From an uncultured Anaerobutyricum sp. (lineage in GTDB: Bacteria > Bacillota > Clostridia > Lachnospirales > Lachnospiraceae), in assembly GCF_934307085.1 (NCBI RefSeq), contig NZ_CAKRCF010000001.1, forward strand, positions 1 to 64,000: DNA of 64,000 nt, written 5' to 3'. Below are positions 57,222 to 64,000 of this stretch, piece after piece (positions within the stretch are counted from its first letter, which is position 1; every line of letters begins with the position of its first letter). A model generated the notes under the pieces. The model saw only the letters and a program-made list of their open reading frames with translations, was not told the DNA's origin and made no database searches. The translations under genes were made by a program, and so were the position numbers.

Positions 57222-57395
57222 TTTTCCACCCCGTTCATTTGTGTAAATACATACCTAATTACTGTTTATTATAAAGCAAGAGGCAATCTGATATAGATAC
57301 AGATTCACACAAAGTATGGGAAATTTAAGACTCAAAACAGCTCCTTTTTATAATTTTTTATGTAAATTCTTTTTTACTTCTATAGTTCACCTGTT

Positions 57396-57548
57396 TTATC
57401 TGGCACATCTATTTTCTGTAATCCAAACTTTTGTTGCAGTAGATTTAGCTCGTCCCTCAGAGATATGAACATGAATAGATTCTAATGGATTACCTTCATT
57501 AGACCAAAAATAAATACTGTACGGTCCAATTCTAAGAAGTTGCGGCAT
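57396..57548 (-). CDS. Truncated DUF4160 protein
   Basis: A 50-residue frame starting MPQLLRIGPYSIYFWSNEGN and continuing PLESIHVHISEGRAKSTATK. It matches the first half of DUF4160 proteins (usually 80-110 residues), which often pair with DUF2442 in toxin-antitoxin-like modules. The family's PPHIHV reads LESIHV here. A strong ribosome site GAGGGGG lies eight bases before the ATG. The second half and a partner gene are missing, so it is a remnant or a minimal version. The rest of the 57222-57702 gap shows no other gene. Confidence 0.65.
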   Translation of the reverse strand: MPQLLRIGPYSIYFWSNEGNPLESIHVHISEGRAKSTATKVWITENRCAR

Positions 57549-57655
57549 TTAAAACGCCCCCTCTTGCGAAAACTCTATAATAAGATGCGCATTTTTACGA
57601 ATCAAGCCGGCAAAAAATACACAACAACACTTTTGAAACTAGATGGACGGAACAT

Positions 57656-57671
57656 TAGAGTGTGTTTGAAA
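57656..57671 (+). repeat. Short dispersed motif R3
   Basis: TAGAGTGTGTTTGAAA, identical to the copy at 42788, 32 bp past the stop of the helix-turn-helix gene. Confidence 0.5.
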
Positions 57672-57702
57672 AAAACACAGTCATTCTATGAACTTCAACT
57701 TT

Positions 57703-58404
57703 TCAATCAGAATTTTTACTGTCATTTTCTTCTTCCCATTCTTCCTTCCTCGTTTTTGACTGTATGATTGCCACACCAACTACTATAATAAATCCAATAA
57801 TTATTTCCAGACCTATTGCCACACTTTCCCCCATGCTCATACCTTGAAATATATTCATCCTTTCCTTTGATGCTACTGGAAATATCACCCACAAGAATCC
57901 TACAGCTGCTTCTATTCCCTGTATCCATTTATTTGAATTACGCAATTTTCTTTCTGGCATTTTTTTATCAAGATAACACATACAGAAAAAAACTACTGCT
58001 GCCAAAATCCAGTAAATTATATTTATTCTATTAACAGACGGCCATTTTTCAGATAATTGAAATGGCAGCATGAGCAATTCTAAACTTACAAATTCAAGAA
58101 TATAAATTACCGCTTGTACTCCATAAAGCTGTTTTTCGTCAAGGGCAGTAAGTAACATTTTTTCTGTTTCTTTTTTATATTCTTTTTCCTGTATTTTTTC
58201 TCCCGCAAAGAATTCACCAATACTTATATTTAATTCTTTACAAAGAGATTCTATTATTCCAACATCCGGTATAGACCTTCCATTTTCCCATTTTGAAACC
58301 GCCCGGTCTGTTACGCCCAGTTTTTCTGCCAGCTCTTTTTGTGTCAAATTCAGATTCTTTCGATTTTGTGCTATGAATCTTCCGACTTTTATTGGCTCAA
58401 CCAT
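57703..58404 (-). CDS. XRE-family regulator with membrane domain
   Basis: A 233-residue protein. Residues 1-70 are a Cro/C1-type helix-turn-helix (RKNLNLTQKELAEKLGVTDR, AVSKWENGRSIPD). A linker is followed by four hydrophobic segments (AVIYILEFVSLELLMLPF, IIYWILAAVVFFCMCYL, AAVGFLWVIFPVA, IGLEIIIGFIIVVGVAI). Such membrane-bound XRE proteins are common in Lachnospiraceae, with unknown signals. AGGAG lies upstream of the ATG. It sits in the accessory islet. Confidence 0.82.
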   Translation of the reverse strand: MVEPIKVGRFIAQNRKNLNLTQKELAEKLGVTDRAVSKWENGRSIPDVGIIESLCKELNISIGEFFAGEKIQEKEYKKETEKMLLTALDEKQLYGVQAVIYILEFVSLELLMLPFQLSEKWPSVNRINIIYWILAAVVFFCMCYLDKKMPERKLRNSNKWIQGIEAAVGFLWVIFPVASKERMNIFQGMSMGESVAIGLEIIIGFIIVVGVAIIQSKTRKEEWEEENDSKNSD

Positions 58405-58518
58405 ATTTTCACGCTCCTATAAAATGATAGTCTTTATTTCCAAATTTATATTCAGAAATCTTGTTTTCGATATAAATATCCTAACATATTTATGGTAAAA
58501 TCGCACTCTACTATCAGT

Positions 58519-58822
58519 TGAATTCTGATTTACCGCATGCAAGGCTAACCATCCGCTATAGCTGTTTTTATCGGATTGCTCAAAAAATTAAAAAGAAGGC
58601 CTTATTATAAGCTTGAATTTTGTGACTTTGCGCTGTGGAATCCTGACTGTAACCTTGCGAGCTCGTTTTCGAGCAAGGTTCTCTTATCAGGCAGGATGGA
58701 ACGTTTAGCGCAACGGAACAAAATCAAGCTTATAATAAGGCCTTCTTTTTTATATTTTTTGAGCAATCCGCCTATAGATTCTTCTGTAGCGGCATCTGTT
58801 TTGCAATCTCACAAATCAGGAT
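58519..58822. repeat. Family-1 palindromic element, complete copy E
   Basis: Outermost perfect 17-bp stem 58572-58588 with 58754-58770, then a perfect 27-bp stem 58590-58616 with 58724-58750, then TTTGCGCTGTGGAATCCTG, inner stem AACCTTGCGAG / CTCGTTTTCGAGCAAGGTT region, and GGCAGGATGGAACG with TTTAGCGCAACGG. The inner stem differs from the other copies on both sides. The right end CACAAATCAGGATTTA supplies the TGA stop of the membrane protein gene at 58816. Confidence 0.9.
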
Positions 58823-59223
58823 TTAAAAAGCGTCTCCCTTATCACATCATCCATCCAAATACATAACGGAGTAGCCAAAAACCATATAATAAGAAACGGA
58901 ATACAAATCTGCCCTCGATAATTAAAAGGAACTTTCGAGTAATCCCACACATGAAGCTTTAAATAAATATTCACAATAACTCCAGTCAGATATTCATAAG
59001 AAATGATAATAAGGCTCCCCAATATCATTTGAAAAAGAAAGGAAGGATGCCACTTTTTCCCTTCATTTAATAAACCAATCGTATAGAAAGATAATCCCCC
59101 GCAAATAATCATAGATACATGAGAATATCCCCGATATAAAATCTCAAAATTAAAATATGCCATTCCCCCAAAGCTAATAAGAAATAATGGTTGCACTATT
59201 TTTGTTCTTACAAAATCTCTCAT
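58816..59223 (-). CDS. Putative ABC transporter permease, PF06541-like
   Basis: A 135-residue membrane protein with four hydrophobic segments and the signature LLNEGKKWHPSFLFQMILGS, followed by YEYLTGVIVNIYLKLHVWDY and PFNYRGQICIPFLIIWF. This matches the family described as putative ABC-transporter type IV membrane proteins, whose function is unknown; no ATPase gene is adjacent. Its last codons and TGA come from the end of palindrome copy E. About 88 bp separate its start from copy F. Confidence 0.75.
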   Translation of the reverse strand: MRDFVRTKIVQPLFLISFGGMAYFNFEILYRGYSHVSMIICGGLSFYTIGLLNEGKKWHPSFLFQMILGSLIIISYEYLTGVIVNIYLKLHVWDYSKVPFNYRGQICIPFLIIWFLATPLCIWMDDVIRETLFKS

Positions 59224-59310
59224 TCTCTGCCGCTCCTAAAACACAATTTTTATTGTGAATAGTATTGGCAGAGTGAAATTTTCTATACTAAAAAGTTCCA
59301 GTGCAAAAAC

Positions 59311-59607
59311 TTTTGATTTGTAGGATTTAGAGAAAACAGCCGTTACAAAAGTTTTTTGCCAGATTTTACAAAGAATTTCGGAAAAAGAAACATAAAAATA
59401 TCCTATTTTGCGACTTTGTGCTGTGGAATTTTGACCATAGGAACTTGGGACTCCTTTCTCCCAAGTTCCCGCTTTACTGAGCAAAATGGAGCGTTTAGCA
59501 CAACGGAACAAAATAGGATATTTTTTATGTTTCTTATCTAAATACTTCTGAAAATCCGGCTACAATATCTCAAATGGTGGCGTATGCTCACCCCTACAAA
59601 TCAGGAT
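59311..59607. repeat. Family-1 palindromic element, complete copy F
   Basis: A 297-bp element. Left end TTTTGATTTGTAGGATTTAG; arms AGAAACATAAAAATATCC with complement (one extra base) and CTATTTTG / CAAAATAG; then TTTGTGCTGTGGAATTTTG, inner stem GGAACTTGGGA / TCCCAAGTTCC (changed on both sides against copies A and C) and TTTAGCACAACGGAAC. The right end CTACAAATCAGGATTTA contains the TAA stop of the ABC ATPase gene (59608-59610). Confidence 0.9.
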
Positions 59608-60330
59608 TTACAATACTTTGGAAAGGAACTCCTTCGTTCTGGCTTCCTTCGGATGCTCAAAGATATCCTCCGGTGTTCCCTGTTCAAGAATTCTTCCTTC
59701 ATCCATAAACATAACACGAGTTCCAACTTCTTTAGCAAATCCCATCTCGTGGGTTACTACTGCCATAGTCATTCCCTGATCAGCAAGGTTCTTCATTACT
59801 TCTAATACCTCACCTACCATTTCTGGATCAAGTGCAGATGTTGGCTCGTCAAAGAGCATCATCTTCGGTTTCATGGCAAGGGAACGCACAATAGCAATTC
59901 TCTGCTTCTGTCCACCGGATAACTGTCCTGGATACGCATCTGCCTTTTCCTCTAAGTTAACTAACTTAAGGAGACGAAGTGCCTCTTCTTTCGCTTCTTC
60001 TGGTTTCATTAACTTAAGACGTACTGGTGCAAGTGTAATATTCTCCATAATCGTCTTATGTGGGAAAAGGTTAAAATGCTGAAATACCATTCCCATATGC
60101 TGACGTACTTTATTAATATCTGTTTTCGGGTCGGTAATGTCAATACCATCAAAGATTACCTGTCCAGATGTTGGACGCTCTAAAAGGTTCATACAGCGAA
60201 GGAATGTTGACTTACCGGAACCGGATGGTCCGATGATAACGATTTTCTCGCCGGGAGCGATATGTTCATTAATATCTTTTAATACCTGATGGTCTCCAAA
60301 AGATTTGCATAAATTCTTAACGTATATCAC
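59608..60330 (-). CDS. Polar amino-acid ABC transporter ATP-binding protein
   Basis: A 240-residue ATPase of the GlnQ/ArtP/HisP group. Walker [11 protein letters not shown] loop [13 protein letters not shown], signature LSGGQKQR, Walker [13 protein letters not shown], switch VTHEM. Start is GTG, overlapping the permease gene end by 14 bp, so the two are coupled. With the permease and binding protein upstream it forms an importer. The amino acid cannot be named; arginine-gene neighbours suggest but do not prove it. Confidence 0.93.
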   Translation of the reverse strand: MIYVKNLCKSFGDHQVLKDINEHIAPGEKIVIIGPSGSGKSTFLRCMNLLERPTSGQVIFDGIDITDPKTDINKVRQHMGMVFQHFNLFPHKTIMENITLAPVRLKLMKPEEAKEEALRLLKLVNLEEKADAYPGQLSGGQKQRIAIVRSLAMKPKMMLFDEPTSALDPEMVGEVLEVMKNLADQGMTMAVVTHEMGFAKEVGTRVMFMDEGRILEQGTPEDIFEHPKEARTKEFLSKVL

Positions 60331-61048
60331 TTTCTCTTAATCTCCTTTCCAGTTTGCCCATAAGCCATGTAAAGAACATGACGATCACAAGATAGATGAC
60401 TGCTACAATTAATAATGGCATCATCGCATCGTACGTTATACCACGAATAATATCTCCACCCCTGGTTAACTCGTTAAGACCGATGTAACCACAGATGGAT
60501 GTTTCTTTTAATAATGTAATCATTTCATTTACTAATGCTGGCAGACAATTTTTGATTGCCTGTGGCATAATAATCTGAAGCATTGTATCTGTATAGCCAA
60601 GTCCAAGAGAACGTCCCGCTTCCATCTGTCCTTTATCAACAGACATAATACCTGAACGGAAAATCTCTGCAACATATGCTCCGGAATTTACACCGAATGT
60701 AATAACCGCAACCATAACTTTGTTATTAGAAGAAGCTAAAACGATAAAGAACATAATAAGTAACTGTACCATTGTCGGTGTTCCACGGATAATTGTCAGA
60801 TATACACGGCAGATTAAATCTGCTACTTTGATAAGAAAACTTCCAAATCCTTTACTCTGATCTTCTTTTAACTGGTCGTGTGTTGTACGAATTACCGCAA
60901 TTAATGCTCCAAGAACCAAACCAAGAATCAACGCAAGAAACGTTACCTGTAATGTTACCTTAAGACCATCTGTAATGTACTTCCAACGCTGGTCCTGAAT
61001 AAAGTCCAATATAAACTTTGCTTTTATACCTGAAAACCACTCGCTCAA
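60317..61048 (-). CDS. Polar amino-acid ABC transporter permease
   Basis: A 243-residue HisM-type permease with about five helices and the EAA-type loop [20 protein letters not shown]. The N-terminal signature [19 protein letters not shown] and [15 protein letters not shown] are typical. Start is TTG with AAGGA upstream. It lies 156 bp after the binding-protein gene, across a GC-rich hairpin. Confidence 0.92.
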   Translation of the reverse strand: MSEWFSGIKAKFILDFIQDQRWKYITDGLKVTLQVTFLALILGLVLGALIAVIRTTHDQLKEDQSKGFGSFLIKVADLICRVYLTIIRGTPTMVQLLIMFFIVLASSNNKVMVAVITFGVNSGAYVAEIFRSGIMSVDKGQMEAGRSLGLGYTDTMLQIIMPQAIKNCLPALVNEMITLLKETSICGYIGLNELTRGGDIIRGITYDAMMPLLIVAVIYLVIVMFFTWLMGKLERRLRESDIR

Positions 61049-61113
61049 AATCTCATCCTTCTCTTTCTTAAATATTCATTCGTATTTACCTGTTACTTTA
61101 TAAAACAAAAGAG

Positions 61114-61137
61114 TACCCGGGACAACTGCCCCGGGTA
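61114..61137 (-). terminator. Hairpin between binding protein and permease genes
   Basis: TACCCGGG (61114-61121) and CCCGGGTA (61130-61137) are perfect arms with an 8-base loop; on the minus strand CTCTTTTGTTTTAT follows. A partial terminator here would give more binding protein than permease, as is usual for such importers. Confidence 0.75.
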
Positions 61138-61204
61138 TGGAAAACGGTATACACTGCTTCCCGCTTTTTCATATCATAGCTACAATCTCCGTAACTATAT
61201 ATAA

Positions 61205-62008
61205 TTATTTGATGTATTTGTCAAGAATCTTCTGGATAGTTCCATCTTCTTTCAGCTCTTTTAATGCTGTATTCACTGCATTCAGTAAATCTGTGTTGCC
61301 TTTCTTGATTGCTGCTGCATAATCTTCCTGCACATAATCAGTATCAAGAATCTGTAAACCATCTGTTGTCTCAGCAAAAGACTTCGCTGGCTGGTTATCA
61401 ATGATTACTGCATCAATCTTACCGCTTGTAAGAGCCATAACTGCGTCAGCACCTTTGTTGTACTCTTCTACGTTATCTTCGCCAAAGTCATCTTTTGCGT
61501 AGATGTCACCTGTTGTTGCTAACTGTACACCAATCTTCTTACCCTTTAAATCATCAATAGACTTAATAGAAGAACCTTTTTTAACGATAACGGACTGAAT
61601 ACCTGTTGCATAGCTGTCAGTAAAATCAACAGACTGTTTTCTCTCATCTGTTACTGTCATACCTGCAAGACCTAAATCTGCCTTACCAGACTGAACGGCT
61701 GTGATGATAGAGTTAAATTCCATATCCTGAATCTCTAACTTAAGTCCTAACTTATCTGCGATAGCCTGTGCAATCTCAGCATCAATACCAACAACATCAT
61801 TGCCTTCATAATATTCATATGGTGGGAATGTAGCATTGGTTGCCATTGTTAAAACACCGTCTTTGGCTGTTTTTACTGTAGCTGTTCCGTTTGCAGAAGT
61901 GCTGGCTTCTGCTGCCTTTTTGTCGCTGCTGCTGCTACCGCATCCAGCTAACATGGATACTGCCATAACAACTGTAAGAGCAACGGCTGCTAATTTTTTG
62001 ATTTTCAT
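61205..62008 (-). CDS. Amino-acid ABC transporter substrate-binding lipoprotein
   Basis: A 267-residue family-3 solute-binding protein. Signal peptide with lipobox VSMLAGCGSSSS, then GVLTMATNATFPPYEYYEGN, VGIDAEIAQAIADKLGLKLE and DLGLAGMTVTDERKQSVDFT, all typical of polar amino-acid binders. AAGGAG lies eight bases before the ATG. First gene of the importer operon; its 200-bp upstream region shows no clear regulatory site. Confidence 0.94.
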   Translation of the reverse strand: MKIKKLAAVALTVVMAVSMLAGCGSSSSDKKAAEASTSANGTATVKTAKDGVLTMATNATFPPYEYYEGNDVVGIDAEIAQAIADKLGLKLEIQDMEFNSIITAVQSGKADLGLAGMTVTDERKQSVDFTDSYATGIQSVIVKKGSSIKSIDDLKGKKIGVQLATTGDIYAKDDFGEDNVEEYNKGADAVMALTSGKIDAVIIDNQPAKSFAETTDGLQILDTDYVQEDYAAAIKKGNTDLLNAVNTALKELKEDGTIQKILDKYIK

Positions 62009-62208
62009 CGTTCTCTCTCCTTTGTTTCATTTCATTACAAGTTTTTCTAAAAAAATTTGCGTATTGCAAGAAAGCCGCACAAAGCTTTCTTCTAAATATA
62101 AAAAATACCACAAACCGAATAAAAACACAAGTGCTTCCTGCATATTTTTTGAATAAATATTCATCAAACTTACTTTAAGTTAATAAAGTGAACATATACT
62201 ATGCATTT

Positions 62209-63195
62209 TTATACTTTCCTTCGGATGTCTGGAAGCTGTGCTAATACAATCGCAATAAACATAAGTACACAGCCGATCAATTCTCTTGTTGTAAGAAGCT
62301 GATGAAGGAACAAATATCCTGAAAGGGCAGAGAACACAGATTCCAAACTCATAATCAATGCTGCCACAGTTGGATTTAATCCTTTTTGTCCCAGAATCTG
62401 CAATGTATATCCCACTCCTGTTGACATAATACCTGTATAAAGAATCGGGCCTGCCGCATTTAAAATCATTGCCATATTCGGACTTTCAAATAAAAACATA
62501 CAGATTGCGCCAAGCATTCCGCCGGTAAGAAACTGAATGCAAGACATTTTTACCCCATCTACGAATGGATTATAATGGTCTATCGCGAGAATCTGTCCTG
62601 TGTATAAAAAGGAACAGCATAAAATGAGAGCATCCCCTCTCTGAATTGTCATTTTTTCTGTAATACATAAAAAATACAGCCCGGCTAATGCGATAACTAC
62701 ACCAATCCAAGTGAGGATTCCGCAGTATTTTTTAAAGAAAAGGCCGACAACCGGTACAAGAATAATATAAAATGTTGTGATAAATCCTGCCTTTCCTACG
62801 GTTGTATACTGGATTCCTGTCTGCTGAAAACAGTTTGCCAAGAATAAAAATATTCCGCATACAATTCCGCTTTCTAAAAGCTTTTTATTTTTCCAGCTTA
62901 ACTTCTGATTCTCTGCCTGTACATTTTTAAAACTGCCAAGACTACCATTTGCATTAGCTGCATTCAGGCCTTCTTTTTGTCCCTTTTTTCGGATATTATC
63001 TATGACCATAATGACCGGAATCAGAAATAATCCTCCAATCACAGAGCGAAGACAAATAAATGTAAATGGTCCGATGTAATCCATACTTACACTCTGTGCT
63101 ACAAAAGCCGCACCCCAGATCATGGCTGTCAGGAACAGAAAAAATGTATTTCGCAATTTATGTGTCTTCACTTGCATCTTCGTTTGTGCTTTCAT
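62209..63195 (-). CDS. EamA/DMT-family transporter
   Basis: A 328-residue membrane protein with ten helices in two EamA repeats. The first begins NTFFLFLTAMIWGAAFVAQS; the second ILYTGIMSTGVGYTLQILGQ and LIMSLESVFSALSGYLFLHQ. A polar insert (RKKGQKEGLNAANANGSLGS) lies between helices 2 and 3. Substrate unknown; family members export metabolites. It is divergent from argH. Confidence 0.88.
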   Translation of the reverse strand: MKAQTKMQVKTHKLRNTFFLFLTAMIWGAAFVAQSVSMDYIGPFTFICLRSVIGGLFLIPVIMVIDNIRKKGQKEGLNAANANGSLGSFKNVQAENQKLSWKNKKLLESGIVCGIFLFLANCFQQTGIQYTTVGKAGFITTFYIILVPVVGLFFKKYCGILTWIGVVIALAGLYFLCITEKMTIQRGDALILCCSFLYTGQILAIDHYNPFVDGVKMSCIQFLTGGMLGAICMFLFESPNMAMILNAAGPILYTGIMSTGVGYTLQILGQKGLNPTVAALIMSLESVFSALSGYLFLHQLLTTRELIGCVLMFIAIVLAQLPDIRRKV

Positions 63196-63299
63196 TTTCC
63201 ATCAACCTCTTTTCCTCTCAAAATCACCTGCGAATATCACAGATAAAACCGATTATACTCCAATCTTATTTTGTGAACAAGATATTTTCCGCTTTTTCC

Positions 63300-63328
63300 T
63301 TGCCAGTTGCAGTATTTTCATGTAAAAT
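63300..63328 (+). promoter_or_regulatory. Promoter of argH
   Basis: TTGCCA (63300-63305), 17-base spacer, TAAAAT (63323-63328), 47 bp before the ATG. TGTAAAATATTCATTTAGA over the -10 shares TATTCAT with the argG upstream region, a weak ArgR-site candidate. Confidence 0.65.
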
Positions 63329-63375
63329 ATTCATTTAGAACACTTTTAAAAATTTACAATACAGGAGGAATTTTT

Positions 63376-64000
63376 ATGGCTCAGTTATGGGGCGGACGAT
63401 TCACAAAAGAAACCGACAAACTGGTTTACAATTTTAACGCGTCCATCAATTTTGATAAGAAGTTTTACAAACAGGATATGGAAGGAAGTATCGCTCATGT
63501 AAAGATGCTCGCTGCCGTTGGCATCCTCACAGAAGAGGAGAGAGACCAGATCATTGCCGGTATCGAAGGTATCCTTCGTGATGTAGAGAATGGTTCTCTT
63601 GAGATTACAGAAGAATATGAAGATATTCACAGTTTCGTAGAAGCTGTCCTCACGGACCGCATCGGTGATGTTGGTAAGAAGCTTCACACAGGAAGGAGCC
63701 GTAATGATCAGGTTGCCCTCGACATGAAGTTATACACAAGACAGGAACTGCTTGCTATCAGAGAACTTGTTCTTGAACTCATTAAGACATGCCAGACTTT
63801 AATGGAGAACAATATTCATACTGTTATGCCTGGATTTACCCATTTGCAGAAGGCACAGCCTCTTACACTTTCCCATCATGTCGGAGCTTACATGGAGATG
63901 TTTAAAAGGGATTATTCCCGCTTAAGTGATATTTACGACCGTATGAACTATTGTCCATTAGGTTCTGGTGCTTTAGCTGGAACAACTTATCCATTAGATA
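63376..64000 (+). CDS. argH: Argininosuccinate lyase (N-terminal part, cut by window end)
   Basis: The first 208 codons of the lyase that splits argininosuccinate into arginine and fumarate. It starts MAQLWGGRFTKETDKLVYNF, has EDIHSFVEAVLTDRIG, LHTGRSRNDQVALDMKLY and PGFTHLQKAQPLTLSHH, all family signatures, and runs open to the last base. AGGAGG lies seven bases before the ATG. It has its own promoter and is separated from argG by the islet and transporters. Confidence 0.95.
   Translation, partial: MAQLWGGRFTKETDKLVYNFNASINFDKKFYKQDMEGSIAHVKMLAAVGILTEEERDQIIAGIEGILRDVENGSLEITEEYEDIHSFVEAVLTDRIGDVGKKLHTGRSRNDQVALDMKLYTRQELLAIRELVLELIKTCQTLMENNIHTVMPGFTHLQKAQPLTLSHHVGAYMEMFKRDYSRLSDIYDRMNYCPLGSGALAGTTYPLD

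Noticed and set aside
57540..57767. Plus-strand frame of 75 codons
   Set aside because: No ribosome site, overlaps the DUF4160 start and the end of the XRE gene on the other strand.
58576..58866. Plus-strand frame of 96 codons
   Set aside because: Runs through palindrome copy E and into the antisense of the PF06541 gene.
59236..59511. Minus-strand frame of 91 codons with CAKRSILLSKAG-like peptide
   Set aside because: Most of it is palindrome copy F; similarity to other frames comes from the repeated DNA, not from protein selection.
63385..63687. Minus-strand frame of 100 codons at the window end
   Set aside because: Antisense to argH, whose family signatures are clear on the plus strand.

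Overview
The window looks like chromosomal core DNA of a spore-forming anaerobic Clostridia, most likely a Lachnospiraceae species close to the Anaerobutyricum/Eubacterium/Roseburia group. Reasons seen in the sequence: low GC, the ispH-S1 fusion gene, the SCIFF peptide with its radical-SAM maturase, spore genes (gpr, spoIIP), a CIRCE-controlled hrcA-grpE-dnaK-dnaJ cluster, a T-box leader before trpD, and an indolepyruvate:ferredoxin oxidoreductase. No rRNA, tRNA, CRISPR array, prophage or intact insertion sequence was found. Genus is an inference.

Layout. 0-4.2 kb: aryl-CoA ligase, iorB, iorA and a TrpR-like regulator (aromatic amino-acid fermentation). 4.6-12 kb: a PAP2 phosphatase, then ispH-S1, cmk, a BaiN-like flavoprotein and an RpiR regulator, then apt and a HAD phosphatase. 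12-20 kb: recJ directly abutting the SCIFF maturase gene, the 48-residue SCIFF peptide, a small membrane protein, yajC, tgt, aroC and rsmE. 20-24.5 kb: amino-sugar catabolism (nagA, RpiR regulator, nanE, divergent nagB) around a 520-bp control region full of TTTGAAA-type palindromes. 25-41 kb: trpS, prmA, dnaJ, dnaK, grpE, hrcA, hemW, kptA, lepA, T-box-trpD, spoIIP, gpr, and divergent rpsT. 41.7-49.3 kb: holA, comEC, a GerMN lipoprotein, a two-component system and comEA. 50-56.5 kb: argD, argB, argJ, argC divergent from argG; argH begins at 63376 and runs off the window. Between them lie a small accessory islet (56.5-59.6 kb) with gene remnants, a polar amino-acid ABC transporter and a DMT permease.

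The most unusual content is non-coding. Two families of long palindromic elements are scattered between genes. Family 1 (seven copies, about 300-370 bp when complete) has an outer stem and an inner stem whose sequences differ between most copies, yet both arms match within each copy; only the bases around the stems are conserved. In all seven copies the right end abuts or supplies the stop codon of the neighbouring gene, and in two copies both ends abut stop codons. Family 2 (five copies or parts) has the same plan around a conserved CTTAGA/CACAAATAT core, including one perfect 33-bp inverted repeat. A third, 16-bp motif (TAGAGTGTGTTTGAAA) occurs four times just past gene ends. Several small broken genes were also found: a C-terminal piece of a beta-carbonic anhydrase, a piece of an AAA-ATPase-like protein, a 50-residue DUF4160 fragment and a serine-recombinase-like protein without its catalytic residues.

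Limits: all family names come from reading motifs and overall resemblance, without database searches. Start codons were chosen by ribosome-binding site and family length, and several differ from the longest open frame.
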